DNA of 64,000 nt. Source: Spirosoma endbachense. Lineage in GTDB: Bacteria; Bacteroidota; Bacteroidia; Cytophagales; Spirosomataceae. The notes under the pieces are model-generated. The model did no database searches and had not been told where the DNA came from. It was given only the letters and a program-made list of their open reading frames with translations. Location of the stretch: positions 6,871,018 to 6,935,017 of the forward strand of contig NZ_CP045997.1 of assembly GCF_010233585.1 (NCBI RefSeq). The letters run 5' to 3'. Made by a program: the position numbers and the translations under genes. Below, piece by piece: positions 38,501-46,311 of the stretch (the stretch's first letter is position 1; each line of letters opens with the position of its first letter).

Positions 38501-38963
38501 CTCGCTTGAAAGGCGGCAAACTACCAGAATAGCAAACAAACAGATCAAGTCGCCCATCGCCGTTGACATCAGCCATTGAAACACCGGTTCGCCAGGGGCC
38601 TTCGCGTCCGGCAACACCGGCCGTTGCCGTTACGTCGGTAAACTTCATGTTCCCTTTATTCAGGTATAACTGATTAGGAACCATGTTGCCGCTGAAGTAG
38701 ATATCCTCCAATCCATCCCCATTCAGATCACCAACCGCCACACCGCCACCATTGTAGAAGTATTCGTACATCAGCACGTTTGTGTTCAGGCCCTCGGTCA
38801 GATTATTGGCGAATGTAATGCCCGTCTGTTCGGGGGTGAGCGATGTAAAGAGTGGAGACCCGTTGCTGGTTGCGCCTTTGTCGGTGGATGAATTACATCC
38901 AGACAATACTAAAACGCCAGCAATGCAGAGCAAAAAATAGGTACTTAGGGCTGTGTAGCGCAA
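35568..38963 (-). CDS. Large FG-GAP/VCBS-repeat lipoprotein with ASPIC/UnbV domain
   Basis: 1131 residues with lipobox VLSGC (Cys23). It is built of many FG-GAP repeats with calcium-binding-like loops: GDLNGDGLEDIYFSGN, ADVNGDGRLDLFVCYS, FDYDRDGDLDLFLLN, ADLDNDGDLDLIVNN, GDANMDGRPDLFVGG and DDFNGDGRPDLVIGN. The repeats form one or two beta-propellers. An ASPIC/UnbV segment (LRVVWPTGKQQVLTNV) lies near the middle. In Cytophagales such proteins are often encoded next to SusC/SusD pairs, as here, and are thought to bind glycans or proteins at the cell surface. It follows susD by 94 bases with a hairpin between. Confidence 0.9.
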   Translation of the reverse strand: MRYTALSTYFLLCIAGVLVLSGCNSSTDKGATSNGSPLFTSLTPEQTGITFANNLTEGLNTNVLMYEYFYNGGGVAVGDLNGDGLEDIYFSGNMVPNQLYLNKGNMKFTDVTATAGVAGREGPWRTGVSMADVNGDGRLDLFVCYSGSLPPFKRVPQLFINDGPDAQGTPHFSDQTVQWGLDKPGQTTQGTFFDYDRDGDLDLFLLNHNPRLLPVLDPGPTSALLKQSNPEIGVRLLKNTGKSFEDVTERSGLSSSVLSYGLGLGVSDLNADGWPDLYISNDYTIPDYLYLNNQDGTFTNQLKNSIRHTSQFSMGNDVADVNNDARPDILTLDMLPEDNRRQKLLMAPDNYEKFDLAVASGFHYQHMRNMLQINEGGEIKARKTVPVFSEIGQLAGVSNTDWSWSPLLADYDNDGWKDLYVTNGYVRDYTNQDFLKYMTDYMQNRPANFSREDVLELVHKIPSSNVMNYMFRNRGGDTAGEVTFTNVAADWGLTQTSNSTGAAYADLDNDGDLDLIVNNTNQPAFVFQNETSKERNHHYLSVQLTGSGANTQGVGAKVTLYSAGKQQYVEQMPTRGYQSSMSPRLHFGLGTRATIDSLRVVWPTGKQQVLTNVKGDQLLKIQEKEASSTYSPPLAAPAMFKEVKAPLAFADPVNTANDFKRQTLLVNAQSFNGPCLVKADVNGDGREDIYAGGSGEQAGTLFIQQANNQFSRLVQPDFEADKAYNDADAVFFDANADGFPDLYVCSGYYGNLMPDDRLLQDRLYLNDGKGHFTKSSNALPALQTSAGCVRVGDANMDGRPDLFVGGRVVPGRYPESPKSYLLINDGQGKLPHFSDKTAQLAPLLAQIGMVTDAAWTDLNADRKPELVVVGEWMPVSVFSWENGRLTDQTQAYLGKEYRGWWNKLVVDDFNGDGRPDLVIGNQGLNTQCRASEQEPAELYYKDFDKNGKIDPILCLYVQGKSYPHATRDELLEQVGMLRHRFTNYESYSNATLADVFKEEELRDASKLTATYLKTAYFASTPSGKLAEKPLPLAVQTAPIFTLTTLDYDHDGRKDLLLCGNTSKARLRFGRSDANAGLLLRGDGRGNFSAVPQSQSGFELTGDVRSVVPIGNSLLFGINQQPLRAYAGFKPL

Positions 38964-38996
38964 TGTATTAAGAATAAAGTACAGCTAAATAAAGCA

Positions 38997-39034
38997 GAAA
39001 ATGTCAGCGCTGACTAAGCAGTACTGACATTTTC
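38997..39034 (-). terminator. Hairpin after the SusD-like gene
   Basis: GAAAATGTCAG (38997-39007) pairs perfectly with CTGACATTTTC (39024-39034), with a 16-base loop. It begins 23 bases after the SusD-like stop and is followed on the minus strand by a T-rich stretch. It may reduce read-through into the FG-GAP gene. Confidence 0.6.
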
Positions 39035-39057
39035 ATTAAGAATAAATACTCACTTTT

Positions 39058-40911
39058 TTACTCGTAACCGGGATTCTGAACCAGTTTATTGTTCCGGTTT
39101 ATTTCATCGCGGCTAATTGGCAGGAAGTAGATTTTGTCGGCCCACTTCCGGTTTTCCTTACCCGTTCCCAAATCCTGTACACTATACGAATAGGTATAGT
39201 TGTCCTTATTGTACTTATAGGTCGTCACCGACTTGCCCGGTTTCAGCTTACCCGTAATAATGATAATCTGGGCCTGTTTTCCTAAGGCGGTTGGTGCTGT
39301 CATCCAGCGCCGTACATCGTAGAATCGCTGTTCTTCAAACAGCATTTCGATATTCCGTTCGTTCTGATAACGCGCAGCGAGCGCAGCTCCTGTTTCGGTA
39401 ATAGCTGGCATACCCACCCGGAAGCGAACTCTATTGATCCAGGTTTTGGCTTCAGCCTCCTGCCCCAGAGCCATACAGGCTTCAGCGTAGTTTAATACGA
39501 CTTCCGTAAACCGAATTTGAATCGAAGGCACTTCCTGGCGAATATTCTGATCGACGAGCGTTGGATCAGGATCCATGAATTTCCGGATGGCGTAACCTGT
39601 CCAGGTACCGTTCCAGTTTTCGATTGAGCTGTTACGCGTATCCAGACCGGAATATTTGGTAGCGCTGCCAGCAGTACCTACCTCATATTCACCCATTTGG
39701 ATCTGACCAGCCGGATCAATCCCGGCGCCATCTGGCGTGCGGGGTTTCCACTGAGCACCATCAAACAGAATCGACGCGTAGAAACGAGGGTCACGGTTTT
39801 CGTAGGGAGCAGCCGCGTGGGTAGCGTTCTTCCAGTCGAACTTCGTGCCGTCCATCATTTCATAGCTGTCTACCAGGTTCTGAGTCGGCTCGCTGGAGGT
39901 CCAGCCATGATAGCCGTTCGGCATGTTGTTGCGCGGATACCAGGAACCCCAATCGTCGAACGAAGCCCGGATATAGTATTTCAGGAAAATACCATCCGCT
40001 TCGCCACCGCTCCGTGACAGGTATAGATTGATGTAGTTCTGCTGTCCTTCGGCGGCTGTAACGGGCGCGGTCAGATTTAGCTTGTAGCCATACTGATTCA
40101 GATCCATAACTGCTTTGGCCGCGTCTTTCGCTTTCTGCCAGCGAGCTGTGCGGTCGCCACTAACATACCCCAGCAACTCAGGCTTGGTGAAACTGGCAAT
40201 AACGCTCGATTTGGCTTTTGCGGTCGGAATGTCGTGCAGATCACTGGCTGCATACAAGAGCACCCGTGCTTTCAGCGCTAAAGCCGCACCTACTGTTGCG
40301 CGGCCACTCGTAAGGGTTTTTCCTTTTAGCAGAATAGCAGCCGAATCCAGATCACTCACAATCGCATTGACACACTCCTCATACGTGTTCCGGGCGACGG
40401 TAAAGTCGGCTTCATTCAAGGTATAAGGCGACTTGATGATGGGAATTCCACCATAATAGCGCAGCAACTGATTGTAGAAATAACCGCGCATGAAATACAT
40501 TTCGCCTTTCATCCGGTCGGCTATGCCACTGCTATTGTCAAACTTAGGCTTGGTCAGATTAAAAATAGCGATGTTAGCGGCCCGAATCCGTGGATATACA
40601 TCAGACCAGGCCATCGTATTTTTAACCGTCCCCAGGTTTGAAGGGCTTACGTTTGCTTCGTTAACATCCTGTTTACCAAAGCTATAGAGAGCATTATCGG
40701 TCTGACAGTCAAAATTCATCTGTTCCAGAATACCGTCGCGAAGCCCGTTGTAAACATCCGTTACGAACGCTTCTGACAAGGACTGGTCAGCCCAGACCGC
40801 ATCACCCGACACCTTATCGAGAGGCTGCGTATTCAGAAAATCACTGTTACAGGCCACCATCGTCACACCAACAACCAGGCTGAACGACAGGCACTTTATT
40901 ATATAGTTCAT
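39058..40911 (-). CDS. SusD/RagB-family nutrient-binding lipoprotein
   Basis: 617 residues with lipobox MVAC (Cys21) and the typical start FLNTQPLDKVSGDAVWAD. It has TPR-like helices such as MKGEMYFMRGYFYNQLLRYYGGIPI and ALALKARVLLYAAS. The C-terminus is typical: LNYAEACMALGQEAEAKTWINRVR, NERNIEMLFEEQRFYDVRRW and the final DEINRNNKLVQNPGYE. It forms the surface lid of a SusC transporter and binds the substrate. It follows the SusC-like gene by 18 bases. The glycan or peptide taken up cannot be read from sequence. Confidence 0.95.
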   Translation of the reverse strand: MNYIIKCLSFSLVVGVTMVACNSDFLNTQPLDKVSGDAVWADQSLSEAFVTDVYNGLRDGILEQMNFDCQTDNALYSFGKQDVNEANVSPSNLGTVKNTMAWSDVYPRIRAANIAIFNLTKPKFDNSSGIADRMKGEMYFMRGYFYNQLLRYYGGIPIIKSPYTLNEADFTVARNTYEECVNAIVSDLDSAAILLKGKTLTSGRATVGAALALKARVLLYAASDLHDIPTAKAKSSVIASFTKPELLGYVSGDRTARWQKAKDAAKAVMDLNQYGYKLNLTAPVTAAEGQQNYINLYLSRSGGEADGIFLKYYIRASFDDWGSWYPRNNMPNGYHGWTSSEPTQNLVDSYEMMDGTKFDWKNATHAAAPYENRDPRFYASILFDGAQWKPRTPDGAGIDPAGQIQMGEYEVGTAGSATKYSGLDTRNSSIENWNGTWTGYAIRKFMDPDPTLVDQNIRQEVPSIQIRFTEVVLNYAEACMALGQEAEAKTWINRVRFRVGMPAITETGAALAARYQNERNIEMLFEEQRFYDVRRWMTAPTALGKQAQIIIITGKLKPGKSVTTYKYNKDNYTYSYSVQDLGTGKENRKWADKIYFLPISRDEINRNNKLVQNPGYE

Positions 40912-40929
40912 AATGTGCTGATTGATCGT

Positions 40930-43900
40930 TTAGAAACTAACAGATAAACCCGTGTTGATAACCCGAGCCTGGGGATAGTACTGTGCACTACCGCTGGTAG
41001 ATTCAGGATCGAACAGACCTTTCATCGAGGGTGAGTAGGTTACCAGATTCAGGCCGTTCACATAAATCCGCAGGCTATTCAGGCCAATTTTGCTGCCAAT
41101 TTTTCCGGGAAGCGTATAACCCAGTTCCAGGTTCTTTAACCGGGCATAGTCCGTACTCTTCAGCCAGTAGCTGGTGCCGTTCGAGAAATACTGGTTACTG
41201 CGGTCAACAATCCGCGGATCGACGGTGCTTGGGTTATCCACTGTCCAGCGGTGATCGTAGCTGTATTTGAGGAAGTTACCAATCGTACCCGATTCCGTTT
41301 GCAGGAAGATCTGCCCGCCAGTCGATCCCTGTACAAGAATACTCAAGTCAAAATTCTTGTAGCGCAGAGAGGCATTGAAACCGCCCTGAAAACGAGGCTG
41401 GTTGTTTCGGTCGGCCCGTACGCGGTCGTCGCCATTAATTTTACCATCGCCGTTGATATCCTTGAGTTTCATATCACCAGGCCGTAGTAAGCTGGCACCA
41501 ACACCACTGTAATCCAGCTTGTTGGCATCGATATCAGCCTGGGTAGAGAAAATACCATCATACTGGTACAGAAGCGTACCATTCTGCTGATTCGGATCAT
41601 TCACGTTGCTTGGAATAGGCTTACCCGTCGAACGCTGCCATTCAGGAGCACCTGGTGTTTCATCCCAGAACGTAATTTGGTTCTTGGCATAACCACCATT
41701 CACACTCACGCTATATTTCAGGTCACCCACCTCACCGTTGTAACCAATCCGGAACTCATATCCTTTATTGGTCACCTTACCGATGTTAGTAGCGGGTAAT
41801 GTAGCGCCGGTTGTTTGTGGAATTGAAGCACTTTTCCGCCACAGGATATTCGACCGCTTGTTTTGGAAGACATCGAATTCGAAGAAAACTTTTCCATTAA
41901 ACAACGATCCTTCCAGACCAATGTCCGCATTGTTGGCAACCTCCCAGGTTAAGCTCGTGTTTGGCACACCGTTTTCGTACAGCGTCTGCGCTACCTGTCC
42001 GCCCGTTACGTAGCCCCAAGCCGAGTTTACTACGTCGCCATAAGCATAGGTAGGCAGGTAATCATATTCGCGCAGTGCATCATTGAAATAAACCTGGTCG
42101 TTACCCAACTGACCCCATGACGCCCGCAGTTTGAGCGAACTAACAGCGGGTAAGCTTTTCTTGAAGAAATCTTCTTCAGAGATACGCCAGCCTGCCGATA
42201 TACCGGGGAAGAAACCCCAACGGCTATTGGCCGGAAACATATACGAACCATCGTATCGCCACAGAAATTCAGCGAGGTACTTTTCTTTAAAGTTGTACCC
42301 TGCCCGACCAAAATAGCTCATGCGGGCACGCTGCCAAATAGGCGTATTTGCGGGGTTATTGCCTGAATTTTTCTCGGCGCTACCACCTGCAAACAGCTGA
42401 TCAATGGCGGTAGAAGCAAAATACTTCCGAAAAGCGAAGAATCCATTTGAATTGGACTGTTCTTTAGTGATCCCGGCCAGTAATGTCACCGCATGATCAC
42501 CTCCAAACACATGATCGTAGCTTAGGATACCCGATAGCAGCGAGTTGAACTGATCGTTCGTGTACTGGTTAAGTTGGGCCTGAGCGGGTCCTTTCTGCAC
42601 ACGCTGAAGGATAGGCTGCTTGTTCGCGTCATAGGATGTATAATCCCAGCTGTAAACAAACCAGGGTGTTTCCCAGCGTTTGCCCTGCTGAATGTACTTA
42701 TCTAAAGCTACGCTACCGCTGAATTTCAAGCCAGGAATCCAGGGGTTAGTGATGTTCACGCTGGCGTTGCTTTGCAGATAATAGCGCGTGTCCTTATCGT
42801 AACCCGTAGCGCTGGTCGTGACCAGAACCGGCTGCTGACCATTTTCAATATCAGGAGCAGGCTGTCCTGTCGGCCAGAAAGCCGGTTTATTAGGATAGCC
42901 CCGCATCAGCATCCGGAAGATTGCCCCAGCACCTACTGTTGGGAAAAACCGGTTTTCCTGACGACCAACTACGCCAATAACCGTATTGATATACTTATTG
43001 ACTTTAGCATCCAGGTTTAGTCGGAAATCATACTGCTTGTAGCCGGTTGCTGAATTTTTGTAGTAGCCATCCTGATTCTGGTAATTAGCCGACGCCAGGT
43101 ATTTAACATTTTCGCTACCGCCCACTAACTGCAATGTATGCCGTGTTTGAGGAGACCACGTTTTTAGTGCTTCACCAAACCAGTCCGTATTGGGGTGTGC
43201 CCAGGGGTCCGAACCATCCTGGAATTTCTTGATATCATCAGGCGTAAAAGCAGCCTTGGCGATAGCGCCATTATCAGGACGAGTAAAAGTACCTGTTGTA
43301 TTGAAAGCGGTATTAGCATCTTTCCAGTACTGAGCAGGCAGGTTATACAAGTTGATCTCATTGTTCAACTGGGCGTATTCGGCCGCACTTGCCATTTTGG
43401 GAATGACGGTTGGCTGTCCCCAGCCCTGATTGAAGCTGTAGGAAAGATCAGGCTTACCCGTTTTGCCCCGTTTGGTGGTGATCAGGATAACGCCGTTAGC
43501 AGCCCGCGAACCATAAATAGCCGCCGACGCATCTTTCAGGACAGACATGCTTTCGATATCGGCGGGGTTAATCCGATCCAGGCCCCCTGCCCGGGCAGGC
43601 ACACCATCGATAACGATCAGGGCATCATTATTACCAAGCGTATTAGACCCCCGAATACGAATTTTGGCACCGTCATAACCCGGTTCGCCACTGGCGTTGG
43701 TTGCAATGACACCCGGCATCCGGCCCGCAATGGAGTTACTCAGGTTAGTAGCCGGCGATTTAACCAGATCGCTTCCTTTTACAGTCGCTACGGAGCCAGT
43801 TACTGTTTCTTTTTTCTGCTCACCGTAACCAACTACGACAACTTCATTTAACATTTTATCGTCTGAAGCCAGCGTAATGCTAATGGTATTTCTACCGTTA

Positions 43901-44226
43901 ATAGGTATTTCCTGTGTAGTATACCCGATGTAGGAGAAAACCAGTGTGGAGTTTCCACTAGGTGCGTTCAATGTATAATCACCCTCTGCTGTAGTAACAG
44001 TTCCGGTGGTTGTCCCTTTAATCAATATGCTTACACCTGGCAGCGCTAAGCCCTGACTATCAGCAACTTTACCGGAAACTTTCGTCTGTGCGAATGCACT
44101 TACCGAACAGAGAAGGCAAAATATCAGCAGGATACCGGCAGTACTTCCGCGGGCCTGCCCAACATTTTTCGCAAAAGGTACCCTTTCCCCACAGAGGGAC
44201 CTCTTGTTGGTAAATAGTTTTTTCAT
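40930..44226 (-). CDS. SusC/RagA-family TonB-linked outer-membrane transporter
   Basis: 1098 residues with a signal peptide (1-46). An N-terminal carboxypeptidase-regulatory-like domain (VSGKVADSQGLALPGVSILIKGT) comes first. The plug has the SusC signature DEKMLNEVVVVGYGEQ-like segment at NEVVVVGYGEQKKETVTGSV and LSNSIAGRMPGV. The 22-strand barrel ends in VINTGLSVSF with the terminal Phe. It imports ligand with TonB energy and pairs with the SusD-like protein downstream. No anti-sigma/FecR or hybrid regulator gene is adjacent, so control may be by the leader hairpin or from elsewhere. Confidence 0.95.
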   Translation of the reverse strand: MKKLFTNKRSLCGERVPFAKNVGQARGSTAGILLIFCLLCSVSAFAQTKVSGKVADSQGLALPGVSILIKGTTTGTVTTAEGDYTLNAPSGNSTLVFSYIGYTTQEIPINGRNTISITLASDDKMLNEVVVVGYGEQKKETVTGSVATVKGSDLVKSPATNLSNSIAGRMPGVIATNASGEPGYDGAKIRIRGSNTLGNNDALIVIDGVPARAGGLDRINPADIESMSVLKDASAAIYGSRAANGVILITTKRGKTGKPDLSYSFNQGWGQPTVIPKMASAAEYAQLNNEINLYNLPAQYWKDANTAFNTTGTFTRPDNGAIAKAAFTPDDIKKFQDGSDPWAHPNTDWFGEALKTWSPQTRHTLQLVGGSENVKYLASANYQNQDGYYKNSATGYKQYDFRLNLDAKVNKYINTVIGVVGRQENRFFPTVGAGAIFRMLMRGYPNKPAFWPTGQPAPDIENGQQPVLVTTSATGYDKDTRYYLQSNASVNITNPWIPGLKFSGSVALDKYIQQGKRWETPWFVYSWDYTSYDANKQPILQRVQKGPAQAQLNQYTNDQFNSLLSGILSYDHVFGGDHAVTLLAGITKEQSNSNGFFAFRKYFASTAIDQLFAGGSAEKNSGNNPANTPIWQRARMSYFGRAGYNFKEKYLAEFLWRYDGSYMFPANSRWGFFPGISAGWRISEEDFFKKSLPAVSSLKLRASWGQLGNDQVYFNDALREYDYLPTYAYGDVVNSAWGYVTGGQVAQTLYENGVPNTSLTWEVANNADIGLEGSLFNGKVFFEFDVFQNKRSNILWRKSASIPQTTGATLPATNIGKVTNKGYEFRIGYNGEVGDLKYSVSVNGGYAKNQITFWDETPGAPEWQRSTGKPIPSNVNDPNQQNGTLLYQYDGIFSTQADIDANKLDYSGVGASLLRPGDMKLKDINGDGKINGDDRVRADRNNQPRFQGGFNASLRYKNFDLSILVQGSTGGQIFLQTESGTIGNFLKYSYDHRWTVDNPSTVDPRIVDRSNQYFSNGTSYWLKSTDYARLKNLELGYTLPGKIGSKIGLNSLRIYVNGLNLVTYSPSMKGLFDPESTSGSAQYYPQARVINTGLSVSF

Positions 44227-44230
44227 GAAA

Positions 44231-44257
44231 TTATCCTGTTTTTGTTCAACAGGATAA
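44231..44257 (-). promoter_or_regulatory. Hairpin in the susC leader, next to the start codon
   Basis: TTATCCTGTT (44231-44240) pairs perfectly with AACAGGATAA (44248-44257), with a 7-base loop. The stem ends 4 bases before the susC ATG, so it would cover the ribosome landing region in the mRNA. It may modulate translation or mRNA stability. Confidence 0.55.
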
Positions 44258-44575
44258 AGTAAATAGTACTACTCATCTACTGACTTTATCTTAATCAGTA
44301 TTTAGTTTTTTTTACCTTATTTTATCTCCAATAGGAATAAACATATACATATCAAGGTAAAAAAGAATCAGACAATGAACAGGAAGCCAAGTATTTATAC
44401 TCTCTTTTCACCATAAATCACATTAACATAAGAATAGTTTTTTGTTATAGTAGACTTCCAATCAGAAACATAATTCCCGTCTATTTCGGCCAATAAATGG
44501 GCCTGTAACGATGTGATAGATCCACAAACCCGGCCTTGAATCAGTCGAAAAGCCTACTTCTTACGCTGAATATTC
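44258..44575. other. A/T-rich region upstream of the SusC-like gene
   Basis: 318 bases with a very high A/T content and no coding frame. It must carry the susC promoter on the minus strand, but I find no exact TAnnTTTG with a TTG at 19-21 bases. Confidence 0.4.
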
Positions 44576-44635
44576 ATCAAAACAGACGGGCGGCTGGCAC
44601 TTACTAGTGAGTGCCAGCCGCCCGTCTGTTTTGAT
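44576..44635. terminator. 25-bp perfect hairpin after the orphan gene
   Basis: Bases 44576-44600 pair perfectly with 44611-44635, with a 10-base loop centred on ACTAGT. It begins 15 bases after the stop of the gene at 44651. The arms hold GGGCGGCTGGCAC and its complement. The stem ends in a 4-T stretch, but no U tract follows on either strand. Confidence 0.65.
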
Positions 44636-44650
44636 TAGCTATCTTTTCTG

Positions 44651-46120
44651 CTAGGTGCCGGTAACCTGCTCTTCCTGTTGTTGCCTTACTTGTTGTCCAA
44701 TCGGTACATACTCGACTTCGCAAGGGTAGCCAAATAGACAATTGTCCTTAATTTGTTTGGCTACGCGCTCCGGAACCATCTCTTCCCATCCGTCCTCACC
44801 CGACTGTATCATTTCGAGGACATGATCGGTTGAAATATGCAGGTTCGCTTCGTTGTAATCACGAATGTCCTCTATTTTATCGTTGCGGGAGAGATAATTG
44901 AATAACGGTTCCAGCGTTGGTGGCAACTGAAATTCCTTACAACTGTAAATCTTATTGTTACGCAGGGTCGGGTAAACGAATAGCTTGACCTTCCGGCTAA
45001 ATAGTGTGGCAAATGACTCTAAAATACCACCTGGCAGAAACTCGTAGTGCCCTTCTTCGAAAATATATTCCAGGTTAGGAATACCGACGACCAGTCCGAT
45101 TTTCAGGCGTGTTAGCTTTGCCAGATAAGCAACCAGCTTATAATACTCCAGGTAGTTGGAGATCATGACCGTCTGCCCCATAGAACACAAAATATCCACC
45201 CGGTCCAGAAAATCCTTCTCGTCTATCCCCTGATCATTGGCTTTCAGGTTGTGAAGCGTCAATTCGGCCATCGAAACGACCCGATTTTCATCGACATCGG
45301 GCTCGGCCCTGAACTGCTTCAGGCCATTTTCGATCATATCCATCTGAACATTCGTGACTGGACGCAAGCGTCCACGCATGACCAGAATATTCTTTTTATA
45401 AAGCGCTTCGGAGGGCTGTAGTACCTGACCATCAGGACCAAACAGAGCCGCATCGGTAAAGCTATTTTTTACCAGGTGCAGGCTCATCAATCGATTGTCG
45501 ACATCAGCAAAATCGGGTCCGCTAAACCGAATCATATCAATCTGGATTCGCTCAGGCAAGAGATCGTCCATGAGCGATAAGACCAGTGTTTCGGGCGATT
45601 TAGCGTAGTAGTAACACCCATAGATCAGGTTAACGCCTATCACGCCAAGTGCCTGCTGTTGCAGGACATTTTCGTTATCCAGCATCCTGACGTGAATTAT
45701 CACATCGTTGTAGCCACCCTGTGGTGTTAGCTGAAACCGGCACCCGATCCAGCCGTGGGCGTCGTTGGTTTTTTGATAATTGAGGGCTACTACCGTGTTT
45801 GCAAACGCAAAAAACGTGGTATCAGGACCACGTTTTTCTGCTAATCGTTTCTCTAACAGGCTGTATTCTTTGGTAAGCATCTTAACCAGTCGGGATTCAA
45901 CGACGTAGCGCCCACTTTCTTCGACACCATAAATTGAGTCACTGAACGTCATGTCGTAGGCCGACATTGTTTTGGCGATGGTGCCTGACGAACCACCGGC
46001 CTTAAAAAACATGGCCGCTGTTTCCTGCCCCGCTCCAATCTCCGCAAAAGAGCCGTAAATACGGCGGTCAAGGTTGATTCGTAATGCTTTCTGTTTAGTG
46101 CCTATATTTTTTTCGTACAT
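44651..46120 (-). CDS. Conserved protein of unknown function
   Basis: 489 residues, soluble, with no signal peptide. The N-terminal block IYGSFAEIGAGQETAAMFFKAGGSSGTIAKTMSAYDMTFSDSIYG belongs to a family I recognise from many phyla (Bacteroidota, Cyanobacteria, Proteobacteria) and which lacks a known function. Database names for it are inconsistent. Other distinct segments are HGWIGCRFQLTPQGGYNDVIIHVRM, GVIGVNLIYGCYYY, NILVMRGRLRPVTNVQMDM, MISNYLEYYKLVAYLAKL and the C-terminal CLFGYPCEVEYVP. No catalytic motif of a known enzyme is obvious. It is a single gene with a 25-bp hairpin after it. Confidence 0.82.
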   Translation of the reverse strand: MYEKNIGTKQKALRINLDRRIYGSFAEIGAGQETAAMFFKAGGSSGTIAKTMSAYDMTFSDSIYGVEESGRYVVESRLVKMLTKEYSLLEKRLAEKRGPDTTFFAFANTVVALNYQKTNDAHGWIGCRFQLTPQGGYNDVIIHVRMLDNENVLQQQALGVIGVNLIYGCYYYAKSPETLVLSLMDDLLPERIQIDMIRFSGPDFADVDNRLMSLHLVKNSFTDAALFGPDGQVLQPSEALYKKNILVMRGRLRPVTNVQMDMIENGLKQFRAEPDVDENRVVSMAELTLHNLKANDQGIDEKDFLDRVDILCSMGQTVMISNYLEYYKLVAYLAKLTRLKIGLVVGIPNLEYIFEEGHYEFLPGGILESFATLFSRKVKLFVYPTLRNNKIYSCKEFQLPPTLEPLFNYLSRNDKIEDIRDYNEANLHISTDHVLEMIQSGEDGWEEMVPERVAKQIKDNCLFGYPCEVEYVPIGQQVRQQQEEQVTGT

Positions 46121-46262
46121 GGTATTGGCAGGTTGCTGCTGCTAAAGTTACGGATACAAAGGAACAAAAGCCATGCCCCTTGTATCCACAAACGTCGATT
46201 ATGAAATTGTTGTTCTGCCACTTAGACATTATTTGCTTTGCCAACGTTTAGTCTAACAAATA

Positions 46263-46289
46263 AAAAGACAACCGCCTGGGTTGTCTTTT
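46263..46289 (-). terminator. Rho-independent terminator of the S41 peptidase gene
   Basis: AAAAGACAACC (46263-46273) pairs perfectly with GGTTGTCTTTT (46279-46289), with a 5-base loop. On the minus strand the stem runs into a T-rich tail. It is 22 bases after the stop. Confidence 0.85.
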
Positions 46290-46311
46290 GGGATTAAGCG
46301 AGGAAACCTTA

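Noticed and set aside
43195..43851. 218-codon open frame antisense to the SusC-like gene
   Set aside because: It mirrors the conserved plug region of SusC; this is a codon-usage shadow.
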